Shown one piece after another: positions 35,545 to 46,362 of a stretch of 64,000 bases of DNA. Under the pieces are notes generated by a model that worked only from the letters and a program-made list of their open reading frames with translations, did no database searches and was not told the origin of the DNA. Within the stretch, counting starts at the first letter, position 1. The number at the start of each line of letters is the position of its first letter. Position numbers and translations under genes: made by a program. Where the stretch lies: NCBI GenBank assembly GCA_038025085.1, contig CM076140.1, forward strand, positions 25,142,501 through 25,206,500. Direction: 5' to 3'. The DNA comes from Tetragonia tetragonoides. Its lineage: Eukaryota > Streptophyta > Magnoliopsida > Caryophyllales > Aizoaceae.

Positions 35545-37495
35545 AAGAGATAGAGTCAGCACTCAAAAGCAAACACAAAACACAAGAAGGGATAAAAAGG
35601 AACTTACCCCCGTACAACCGTCAAGCAAGGGCAAGCCCTCCACATCCTCTCCATCTGCCATATGTAGAAGGAACTCCTCTACTATACGTCCCCCGCTCTC
35701 CCCAATATACTTCACCTCATTAAGCGGCAAGGTCACGCTTTGGGGCTGGCCCCGAGGAACTCTAGAATGGAACCTCCTGGGACCCTGAGGAGCCAGACAA
35801 TCCGCTTGCGAGACACAAAAAGTCAGTATATCACACATATAATTGAAAAGACGCAGATAAACTCTTTACCTCAGAAGTGAGGTCTGGCATCAGGCGACCC
35901 AAGCAATAGGCCAGGTACACAGCCGTGCGATCCAGCCATTAATCTCTGGCTCTAGAAACTCTGTGGCTGCCATCCCACAACTCACGACCCCTAAGGCCGC
36001 CACACTCAGACTGCACTGATATAACATGGTCAGGGGAGGATCCTCCGGAAACAGATGTCCACCCAAGGCGGGATAGACCAGCCAAGTCAACCAGTCCAAC
36101 AAGTACCACACAAAGCCAAACGACCCCTAAAAGACCACCTGCAAGGAAGACACCCTAAAAGACTCCACAGTAATATGGGGCAGAACCCCAGGAACAACGT
36201 CAAAGGAGACCCACGACACCTGCGGATTACTAGTTCAAAAGGTCATTCACACCAAATGGACCAAAAAAAAGAAAGATGCATAAGTCAACAACAACATATC
36301 CTAGATGCAGCATCCTCAGACAAAGGATGCCCGAAAATGCTCCAAAGAGGTAAATGGATGGTTATCTCTACCAATCCACCGTGAACCTAGTGGAAACATC
36401 CTCAGACCGAGACGGTGAGGACCAAAAGCGGAAAAATACTTGAAGAACCACAACTGCCATACAAAAGCATATGCAAGAAAAAAAAAACATATGTGCCTAC
36501 CTCCAGTATCTTCCACGGGCTCGAGATGGACGCCGTCTCACTTGACGGCTTAGGCCTGCAAGCCCGACAACACCATCTAACCAAGGTAGCATAAGTGGGA
36601 GCACCAAAGTTGTACTCATGGACCTTGGTCAAATCATCCAAACATGTTAAGAGGCCAACCTGACATACGCTCTTTTTCTGAGAGAAAATGGTCGACCCCA
36701 ACAAGCAAGCTAGGAAAATACGGGCTCTCTGCTCCTTGGTAAGCCCTTGCTCCTCCAGAGCCGCCCATAACTGCGAGAAGGAAATTCGGAAATCTCTAAA
36801 ATGGACGGATACGGGCCCGTAAAGCTCAAGTAGCTTGTCACTCTGTCGCCAGTAACTCACGTCGTACCGAATACGACACCCTCTAAAGGATAGACCCGTG
36901 AGCACAGCGAACTGATAAGGGGTGGGGAACATCCCTCCTACAGGCGTATGGAAAGTGTTCGTGGAATCCCAGAACCTCTCGAATAGCCCCCTAGCAATAA
37001 TCTTAGTATCCCCAGAGTGACAAGCAGGGATAACAGTCAAGAAATGCTCAAAAGCCGAGCCCAATACCATATCCCTAGCTCCAACTTAAAAAGTCTCCAA
37101 CATTATGGCCCTGTCGGAAGTAGACCCAAGAGCCTGCAACAAAACGCCAACACCCTAGCCAACAAACAAAATTTTCGCAACACCCCATATACTACAAATA
37201 CAACCAAAATGATTCCACACAAATTATACACAGCTGACCACCCATCCAGTACAAGTCCCAATTTGTTCGTGTGCCGAAGCACTATCAGTTTAAAATTTCA
37301 GTTCAAAAAAGTATACTGAACAGAAAAAAAGAGAGATCAGAACACATACCAACTCAGGGTTAGACAGATGACTCTGCCTGTCCGGTAGTAAGATACTACG
37401 ATCCCAAACCCCAGTCGGCGCCAGTCCAGTCGCATGAACGAGTCCTGGTACAAACGAGCCCCATCCACATGACGAGCCAAAGGTGTACTAGTAGA
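34832..37495 (-). pseudogene. PMD gene of element B, start codon deleted
   Basis: Exon 1 (to 37350) lacks the MGE start. About 95 bp are missing between AGAGAAAGC and the TSAPP-like segment. Intron 1 is present with GTATGT. Exon 2 has a TAA just before VGARDM, then is open from 37070 to about 36508 with the PMD core (RARIFLACLLGSTIFSQKK, YNFGAPTYATLVRWCCRACR). Exon 3 (LWFFKYFSAFGPHRL), exon 4 (a few in-frame changes), exon 5 (NEVKYIGESGGRIVEEF) and the last exon (35335-34832, ending SNGDDDSG) follow. The last exon is fully open. Intron positions match those in A and C. Confidence 0.76.
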
Positions 37496-37776
37496 GTACA
37501 ATAAAGCTTTCTCTCACTACAAGTGGAAAATTAAAAGTTTCTGATTCGCAAGAAACAAGCACCCATTCAACAACGCAGCCCAAAATTCAGCAACTAGGCG
37601 GAAAAATAAGCAAGTTCAAGACAAAAATCGAAGAGTTTGGTCAAGAGTTGACTTACCTCAAGCAAATTGGAGCACTCGACAATGGGGTTTTCTCGACAAT
37701 GGCTCTCGGCTAGTGATGAAGAAGAAGTGAAGCGTGAAAAAAAATCGCGACGCAAACAGTTAATGGGCTCATGAGA

Positions 37777-37806
37777 GCCGCTAGCGGCGCCGGCCTGGGC
37801 CGCTAG
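37777..37806 (-). promoter_or_regulatory. Palindrome upstream of the PMD gene in element B
   Basis: An exact GCCGCTAGCGGC lies at 37777-37788 with a partial second copy after it. No convincing TATA box remains. Confidence 0.45.
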
Positions 37807-38127
37807 CTTCTTTGCAAGGCCTGCACCCGCGGGCCCCCACTTGCTGTCCCACGACCTTTCTCCAGTCCAGAATTCGTTACTCCAGTTCGTTCGCGGCAAA
37901 TATCAGTACCAAGCGCTGCATGAGCAAGTCTCTTTGGCCCACAGGTTCAAATTCTACAGTTGGCCCATCTTACTGTACCAACTATTATCAGGTAAAACTA
38001 GCCCAATTATTTTTGCGGATCCCAAATACCGAAGCCCGGATACATACCGTGACAACTTTTACCGCCCGGAGTGTCAGAAATATTTTTTTAAGCAAGATAA
38101 ATCTATCGGCCTCACCAATATCCAAAA

Positions 38128-38362
38128 AAAAACCCCAATGACCCGATATCCAAAAAAAATTCCCAATGACCCGATGTCCCAATATCAAAAAAAAAATAAA
38201 TAAAACCCAAATGTCCCAAAGTCTCAATGTCCCAATGTCCCAAATGTCCCAATGTCTAAATGACCCAATATCCCAAATTCACAAATGTCCTAATATCCCA
38301 AAATCACAAATGTCCCAATATCCCAAAATCACAAATGTCCCAATGTCCCAATGTCACAAATT
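38128..38362. repeat. CCCAATGTC-type minisatellite in element B
   Basis: Variants of TCCCAATGTCCCAAA run over about 235 bp, with a higher-order AATATCCCAAAATCACAAATGTCC unit repeated near its end. It is the same class as 21258-21432. Confidence 0.85.
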
Positions 38363-38840
38363 CGAGTCAGTCAATGATCACTTAAGCTATTGCGGTTAAA
38401 CTGTCCTTCTGCGAGGTTTACTTATTTTGTGTCAGTCAATGATTGCTTAAATTGTTGCGGTTATACTGTCCTTTATTTTTTATATGTTTTAGTCAATGAT
38501 TGCTTAAGCTATTATTTTTAAACTGTTCATATGTTTTAACCATCTTACAGCCATCATTTTGATCGCGCTGTCTCGTCGAACTTTTTGTTTCTTATGCAGG
38601 GACGGAATCTCGGCATCCGCAGAGTGGTGCTTATTAAATGTTTGCTCAGAATAAAGCAATTATACTATTCACTCTCACCAGTGTTACTTCCCATTTACAG
38701 CCGTTATTTTTAATCGCGCTGTCTCGTTGACTTTTTCGTTTCTCGTACAGGGACGGAATCTTGACACCCGCCGAGCGGTGTTTAGTCACTGTTTGTCAAA
38801 GCACTCTACGTTGATCATTCTCAAAGTATTACTAACTTTT
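38363..38840. repeat. Tandem repeats of element B 3' region
   Basis: A ~60-bp unit (TCAATGATTGCTTAA marker, three copies 38365-38520) and a ~140-bp unit (ATCGCGCTGTCTCGT marker near 38570 and 38715) recur inverted in element A at 8570-9110. Confidence 0.7.
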
Positions 38841-39092
38841 TCATTCACTCTAAATACAGGTCCCCAGCAGACGTTTAGACCATCTACGAGCGGTGTCCTA
38901 TCCTGCTAACCATAACCTTTATTTCTCTTGTGTTCACAGAGATGAAATCTTAGCACGCTACGAGCATGTCCCAACTCAGATTTGTCTTCCTCTGCATACA
39001 TACTACTGTACAGTCTCACACACTGTGTGCACATCAGCATCATGCATGTCGCCTTCGTAATACTTTGATCTTCGCTTTTACTCAAGCTCGAT

Positions 39093-39107
39093 CAAGGTAG
39101 GGGCTTT
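39093..39107 (+). other. Polypurine tract of element B
   Basis: CAAGGTAGGGGCTTT immediately precedes the 3' LTR. It carries two transitions relative to A and C. Confidence 0.75.
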
Positions 39108-40369
39108 TGTAGACGCCAAAAAAGCGCCTTCAGATTTCTCCGCAAAAGCCCGATAATAAAAGGAGTAATTTATAAACTTGAATGCTATTATTACTTTATT
39201 AGGTAAGATAAGGTCTCAAGTTTTTCCTCGAACGCTCCTTTATTCCAATCCCATTCAAAAGCCCCGTTCAAGAGCTTTCCAATGACACCTCTCATTCCTT
39301 TTTTCGACTCCCTGTCGCCAAGTTGCGAACCGGGGGTAGAACCATCTTTTGCCTTCCAAGGGTAAAACGGTCTTTTTATATTTTTCGGAACACAAAATGC
39401 ATCCGAAAATAAAAATATACTGTACGTCGTCCTTATGACGACATACATCTGGCTCCTCACAGCTGTCAGCGGCCCTGGTTTAAAATCCAACGCCGTTAGC
39501 GGCGCTGATTCAGCTCCTGGCCCAACCTTTTTTTCAAGCCCAACTCAAAAATGCTGCGCTTTTCAGCCGTCCAGCCTTGCTTCCCACGCTTATAAATACG
39601 ACCCTCCTCCCTCAGTTCAAAACACACAGTTTACAGTTGACAACCTCTATTCTCGGTTGAGTACTCCCGAGCTTCTCCCTCTTTCTTCCAAATTTATTCT
39701 TGAGATCTTGTCTTTACTATTTTTGTCAAACATATCCTACAGTTCAGGTACTAACTCCTGAGGGCTCAAATTAAATTAATTGCTTAACTGTTTATTTTCT
39801 AGTAGTCATAATGTAGATATCATGCTAGTACCCATTTTTATCGCTTCCTAAATATTGTCTATATAGTCATGGTGCTGCCCAACTTGTCAATCGAATGCAT
39901 ATCTAAATAAGGGTTAAAATAAATATTGTGATGCTTGTGGTGAACGAATTAATAGTCTAAGTCTAGGTTGTTAATCAGGTTTTGCATGAGAATTATGTCT
40001 TTAAATTATTAAGAAAATTTGAGTTAGTAGAGGCCGTCATAATACGGGCGAGTTGGGTGCCTAACATCTTCCCACTTTGTACCTTCGCCCCCGAACCTAT
40101 TATTCTTGGGTACTCGTATGTTCTATATGAGCGGGAGTCTTTCTAAAAACATGATCAGTTCACTTATCGCGCTATTGGTTTGTCTCTTCGGTTTCTCCCT
40201 TCGATAAAACGCTGATAGCAGATTTGTGACCTCTTATTCAACTCAAGTCATTACAAAATCTTTTCTAACTCGATGGTCCATTGAACTTATCTAAACCCCC
40301 AGCTTACAAATTTTCTATAAGGACGTACTCCGTGGAAACAGATGGATGGAGAAATTCCGGGTCCTTAAA
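39108..40369 (+). repeat. Element B 3' LTR
   Basis: TGTAGACGCC to GTCCTTAAA, 1262 bp. The terminal CA has become AA. TATAAATA is at 39591-39598 and a degenerate palindrome lies near 39491. Confidence 0.92.
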
Positions 40370-40579
40370 ATTGGTGAAGTGGACAAATGTGGTTGGTGCT
40401 GGGATGTAGTACGTAGATCAATGGGAATGTAAACTGGGTTGAATTTCTGATGTGGAGAATGGTGATGGTTGGTAATTCAAATGGTGATGGTTTAAGTTAT
40501 TGAAACTAAGTGTTGAATTATATACATTGTTGTAAAATTTGGTGTATATTATAAGTAATTCAGATAGAGTGAAAATTAT

Positions 40580-41075
40580 TGTCTGAAATGATAGGGTGAT
40601 AAAATATGTTCGTCCTTAAATGATTGGGTGATGAATTTTGATCGTGGTTTAGGGCGTTCAATTATTTAAAAGCGTGTACGGATCGACTTTAGTAAAAATC
40701 ATTATTGATTATGAGAATCCAAATCCTAGAGTATGTCCGGACATAATAGGGTGATGAATTATGATCGTGCTTTAAAGCGTTCAATTATTTATAAGCATGT
40801 CCGGATCGTCTTTAGTGAAAAACATTATTGATTATGAAATTCCAAATCATAGAGTATGTCCGTAAATGATAGGGTGATGAATTATGATCATGGTTTAAAG
40901 CGTTCAATTATTTATAAGCATGTTCGAATCGTCTTTAGTAAAAATCATTATTGATTATGAAATTCTAAATCATAGAGTATGTTTGTAAATGATAGGGTAA
41001 TGAGTTTTGATCATCGTTGAAAGCGTTTAATTATTTATAAGCATGTCCGGAAAGAGTTTGGTGAAAATAATACTT
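40580..41075. repeat. 123-bp tandem repeat, about four copies
   Basis: GGGTGATGA (last copy GGGTAATGA) starts at 40626, 40749, 40872 and 40995, exactly 123 bp apart. Each unit has the marker AGCGTTCAATTATTTATAAGC. The outer copies are the most diverged. The 200 bp between element B and the array shows no gene. Confidence 0.88.
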
Positions 41076-41154
41076 GATAATGTCATAGGATTTATGGTTT
41101 TTATGACTTTATATTGGGGGTAATATTTACGGTAACGAAATTGGTTGGAGATTG

Positions 41155-41772
41155 GTTCATTTGTAACCAAAATGATGTCATCAACTTAGGCACGACCCTT
41201 GTCATGCGTTTGATCCCTTCCACAAAGCATTCGGCTTCCATATATTTTGGATGTGAGAAATTGACAACTGCATGATCCGCTTTACCATTGCTAGCACATT
41301 TGCGAATAAAAGAGCATCTAATAGTACAAAGCGCATGGTGGTAAAATACACGGCTTTTACACCTATGATGCCTAGTAAAACCAAAATTTGGTCAGACTAC
41401 AAAATTCATTTGGGATATAACGAAGTAAAAGAAGCCCAGGATGGATGAGTTTGGATTGGTGATGTCGAAATATGGGCAGCTGGGATGTCAAGCCAAGTGA
41501 AGGAGGTGGGGATTGGTGAAGTGGAGTGACATGAGATCCTATGTAAGTTGAGATCCTATGTAACCAAAATGATGTCATAATGTGAACCACAACATTTGTC
41601 ATGCATCTGTCTTCTGCATTCCACTTATGCTTTCGGAAGGAAAATGTTCAATTTCACAACTGCATGGTGCTTTACCACTACCAGCTGAATTTCTCACACA
41701 CAATAGCAAAAAATTGGAATAAGAGATGACTGTCAAATACAGGCCTACTTCAACGTATGAGGCCTAGTAAAA
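41155..41772. repeat. Diverged direct duplication (~220 bp units)
   Basis: The segments from 41155-41385 and 41548-41772 share GTAACCAAAATGATGTCAT at one end, CAACTGCATG in the middle and ATG(A/C)GGCCTAGTAAAA-like ends. No intact ORF is present. They may be repeats within an old gene fragment. Confidence 0.55.
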
Positions 41773-42189
41773 TAGGGTGCGGATTGCTGATCTGGACATT
41801 TGGGCGCCTTATATTTACTCTGCAAGTTGATTTACTACTGATCCAGAAAACCAAATGAAACATTGTTAGACATGTGACGTCCTTTTACTACAATATGTTT
41901 AATTTTTACTACATACACACACATATTTTTCACAGATGGGCAATAAATTTTCACATCTACCTGTGGTACGTAATTCAATAAATTTTGGTCAACTAATTGT
42001 GGTATACCTCTCAAAAATGTTTAAGTTCGTATTGTGGTGGTCAATTATAAGACCTTCAAAATACATTCCATTATAATAAGGTTCCTAACTTAACTAATTA
42101 TAACCCTGCACCCCATCATTAGTAATTACAATATTACAACTTTTTACCTCAACATTAGGAGAGAACATTACATGAATGGATCTTTTAGG

Positions 42190-42909
42190 GGGAACATAGT
42201 GAAATAAAATATCTAGCATTAATACATTTTGACCATGACAATCCTAGGGATGGAATAACATTTCTCCCTGAAGTCTTGATGGACATTCCTAATGAGTTAT
42301 GGCCAACGACATATGTAACTTGGTTAGTTTATACAACTCCAAAGCCATAAACCTTTGCATACCCATGCAACATAAGAGCTAATCTTTTAAACATTGATGA
42401 TCGTCTTGACATATCAGATCCCATTGCTTTAAAATCTGATCGAAATACGGAGGCTAAGTAGTCAATGACTACTAACCTAATAGGTGTTGCATATGTTGAT
42501 CTACCGCTAAGTAGATGGTCCATATTCTCAACAACACTTAGTAACTTGGACGAAGAGCTAAAAGATCGCGTAAATATGTAATCTAGAAGATCATGGTCGA
42601 TGCCAAATCATGCTACGAATACATCATGTAATTGCTGAAATCGCTTTTGTGGAAACTTCCAAGTCTCAAGATAAATAAACTACTGCCCTCTAAACCTCCA
42701 TATTGATAAGATAGTTGTGCATAAATGGTTAGTTGAAGACACAATTGTGTTTTTCCGGTTCCACTTTCACCAACAATCTCTATCAACTTCTCACATACGA
42801 CACCCCCAGCAAACACTTGATCTAATATAAGACATTGAAATGTGAATTTAGGAAGTGGTAATGGAGTATCATTTTTTGTTGCCAACTTGGAAGGGTAAAT
42901 TGGTTGCAT
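42190..42909 (-). pseudogene. XRCC3: XRCC3-like RAD51-paralogue pseudogene
   Basis: Read from 42909, ILDQVFAGGV leads to a Walker A motif GESGTGKTQLCLQL, then YGGLEGSSLF. A one-base frameshift near 42680 follows, with YLETWKFPQKRFQQL in the new frame. A TGA then interrupts, and the PIRLVVIDYLASVFRSDF segment is Walker B. A TAA comes before TNQVT. The C-terminal part IPSLGLSWSKCINARYF ends near 42190. Order and spacing match plant XRCC3, a recombinase partner in homologous-recombination repair. The N-terminal domain is missing and there are at least three disabling changes. No intron is seen between Walker A and the C-terminal part. It may be a processed copy or a decayed duplicate. Confidence 0.8.
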
Positions 42910-43325
42910 TTCAATGACTATGTTTTTAGGTCTGAGTGACTATTAAACTACTCCAATCCATGGTATTTATAGCAATCAAAAAATATCTTTGGGTGTGCAG
43001 ACTTAATGGTACAATGGTAAGGTTAAAAAATGCATGTTCCACTACACTGCCATACTAAAGGGGTCCAGATCCCCTTCTAATCAAAAAATGAATCTCCTTT
43101 GTACTGTAGTTTATGTTTTTTCTTTGTATATAGGTACGTAACCTATAACTACTGCCCCTTTTCAGAGAGAAGGAATATATGAACTTTGGAAAATAAACCA
43201 TATGTTGAAAACGCCAAACATCCCCTCCCTAATGTCAATAAATTTTGGACCCCACCACCCCTCCTTTCCTCCACAACTACACAACCAATCATAATATTAA
43301 ACTACACCCACTATCTCCTGCTAAA

Positions 43326-43890
43326 ATGGCAAACAATAACAAACATGCTCCTAATTCCTCCAGCCTAGTACGCGAAAGGCAAAGGACAACTCTCTATCCC
43401 ACCCCAGAAACCCTTGTTAGTGAATCTGAGTTTCTTTCTCAACCCGATTCTCCTATACCAATGGAAGACATGTTTGATATGATGGACAAAGTACCCAAAG
43501 GTACGACCTGTTCTATAGCATTAGTACTATTTTATCAATTTCATTATCTTTTATTTATGTGCTTTTGAAATTGTAACAGCTCGACTTAAACAATTCCAAT
43601 TGGAACTGAATGAGAAGAGGCAAGAGTATATGGAAGTAAAAGAGGAGGTTGTCCTCCTTATGGAAAGACTTGCTGACAAATTTAGGCCTCATGTGCTAAG
43701 ACACCTATGTTCTAGTGAGGGTTTCAAATTGGAACCTTCTACTCCTCCACTATTGAAGCTACCACATATTTACGACAAGAATTTGGAGGAGAAGGAAGAA
43801 ATAGAAAATTGGGAGGCAAAGCTAGATGAGGATAACTTTGACAGGCTCAACAGGATTGATGAGTTGGAGGGCCTTTCTGATAGTGAGTAG
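43326..43890 (+). CDS. Two-exon gene, unknown coiled-coil protein of 161 residues
   Basis: Exons 43326-43500 and 43580-43890 are joined by a 79-bp intron with GTACGA...AACAG ends. The phase keeps the frame (VPK then ARLKQFQ). The combined length is 486 bp including TAG. The first 55 residues are Ser/Pro-rich. Residues about 60-90 are a heptad-like charged helix (LKQFQLELNEKRQEYMEVKEEV). The C-terminus is acidic. No family is recognised. It has no stops, unlike its neighbours, and could be a real short gene or the intact start of a longer one. Confidence 0.5.
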
Positions 43891-44120
43891 AGTTATTTAG
43901 ATAATCCTTCAATTGATGATGTTATTCATCACCTATGTTAAGAGCTTCCTAAATTATAATCAATTTTCCAGCATTGCATATTCAGCATCCAATTTGCAAC
44001 ATCCTTTATCTTTCTCACCCTTACATTAAAGAATGCCTAAGAATATAGTTTGTTCTTAAAATAAAGCCAAATAAAACACATAATTAATGACTTAGACATC
44101 AAATAAAGAAACATGAAGGC

Positions 44121-44429
44121 TTAACTCACATTATGGTTCAAATTAATGTAGTACATGATGGTTGATGCATAGATATGAACATGAAAATGAAGCACTAGTA
44201 CATGATGAACACCGACGCACCCCACACAAGGTAATGTACATGGATTACACTTGGAATGACAATTTTCAAAATATTTCTCCTCTAGCTTCTTCAATGGATG
44301 GTCACCATTCATGATATTACACACCTCTTCTGGATGAAGGACCCCAAGAACACGGCAAATCAAAATATAAACTTCTTCATGAATATCTTCTATTGGCCTA
44401 TCAATTCTACCCATTTCACCCACAAACAT
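44121..44429 (-). CDS. Hypothetical 102-residue ORF with upstream TATA box
   Basis: ATG 44429 is preceded about 100 bp upstream by CTATATATAG on the minus strand (near 44524-44533). The product has an acidic start, a Cys-rich middle (CHSKCNPCTLPCVGC) and a His/Val-rich end. A GTGAGT donor-like sequence sits at the end, so it may be only a first exon. I do not recognise it. Confidence 0.3.
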   Translation of the reverse strand: MFVGEMGRIDRPIEDIHEEVYILICRVLGVLHPEEVCNIMNGDHPLKKLEEKYFENCHSKCNPCTLPCVGCVGVHHVLVLHFHVHIYASTIMYYINLNHNVS

Positions 44430-44829
44430 TTCCTCCCTCTTCTATAACTAAGTGACAAAAATCAAATAATGAAATGGAGTAAATTGCACATGTTGGTTTG
44501 GCACAAAGCACATTCTCTACTCTCTATATATAGCCCTTACCTAGGTTTGTAACATCCATTGTATTGTATGGACCATCTCTGGACCAAATGTTTCTGTTTT
44601 GGGGCCCCAAACAAAATGCACATAAACTCTAATGCACATCTGTTTTTATTTGGACAAAAGCATATGCACATCAATATTTTAAAGCAAACATACACAAAGT
44701 ATCTCCTTTCATTTCTTCTTCCCTTTCTTACCTGCTTTGTTGCTTCACATTTGGCCTTCCCTTAATGTGGTGGCTTAGGAGGTTCACATTTTGCCAGTAC
44801 CTTCTCCTTCTCCAGGTTCAGATCACTTT

Positions 44830-46362
44830 TCACCATCTCAACAACAATCCTTCACCTATAATACAACTTAGAAAACTGTCCCAAACCAAAGTGAAGTACC
44901 CATTAAAATAACGCATTATACAAAAAATAATCATGACATCAAAAACATCATAGACCTCTATATTATTACCAATGCATCTTCCAGAGCTGATTTTGTAGTA
45001 AGCCAAATCTCTAGCATTGCAAGCAAGTGCAGCCCACAATCATGACTACAATTGAATGAAGTATGGTTTAAATTAAGAGCATGTATGACATAGATCAGTA
45101 GGCTTTAATTAACTGACTTTAAACATAATTAAAATTAGGGGACTTGGTTTACGACTTACTTGTTTTTCTGCTTTGGCACATCCCCTATAACAACCTTCCA
45201 TTTTCTCAAATTCACAGGCCTAATCAATAGAGATATCAGGTATTGGGCATTTGCAATCTACAACAAATAAATGGTTTGATCGATCAGTCTTAACCACCAG
45301 GCCTACTACAACCAATAACTAAACTAACAATGGGTAAATTTACCAGTTTCCCCATCTCTATTTCATTTGGAAAAGAGAGAATGGAATCCAACATTATAAT
45401 TATCTTGTCCTGCATATTAAAGTGCAACCCCCACCAGTGTTTGGCTTCGCATACGGGAAGCAATATCCGCATAAATGAAAACATATTTTAACACTTACAC
45501 CTGCTCTTTTGCAAACACTAGTGGCATTAATTTCCCAATTCAGCTTACATGTCTGCAATTGTGTGGGATGACATGAACATCATCAAGGGCCTTGTTAACC
45601 TCTGGCAACTGGTGGAGTTTTGAATAATTTACAAGAAATTCTCCTGGAGAATGCTTAATCGCCAAACTCTGTATTCATCGACAAAAGAAATAAATATATG
45701 ACTCTAAAAAATAAGAAATACAATAAGTAAACACAACTTGCAAAATATAAACTTATACCCCACACAAAGGATGAAAAATATATCGTCCTGCCCGTTGTGA
45801 GTTCCACACAACATTCGTAATGAAACACCAAAGACTTCCAACCTAAACATGGAAAACTGTGAACAATACAACCTCTTCAAATGAAGACAACTATGCAACA
45901 AATATCATTACATTTACCCCACTCTTCATTCACTGCCGGCCCCTAGCTAGGGTCATCAAGTCAGATTTCAAAAAAAAAAGTGAGGACGAACATCCACAAC
46001 AACCATCCTATTTCAAAACACAATATATATAGTTAGGGTTTACAAATTAAATATACAACAACCCTAAACACGGTAATATCAGAATTTCAATAAAGATTTA
46101 TATTTCAATTGAACACATACATCTGATCAGCAGCTCAACCATAAGTAATGAACTGAATTATTCTCCAATCTTGGTCGTTAAGACCACCGCAGTTTTCTCT
46201 ACGGACACTTCTCTCACTTTTACGCCTATTCTTATTCTTATTTTCACAAACATCATTATTAAGCCTCGCTGAACGCCGGCTGTTTACTTCATTTAAAACT
46301 TGACCTTCACTTGAGCTTTTCACATTGAATCGATCATCTTCACCAGAGCTTTTGTTGTTCAC

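Larger units (their letters stand above)
27805..40369 (+). mobile_element. Element B: complete copy with 5-bp target duplication (12,565 bp)
   Basis: LTRs lie at 27805-29078 and 39108-40369. ATTGG flanks both ends (27800-27804 and 40370-40374). Inside are primer site, gag, the RT-lacking spacer, integrase, antisense DUF7745 and PMD genes, a minisatellite and the polypurine tract. LTR divergence by eye is higher than for element A, so B is probably the older insertion. Confidence 0.94.
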
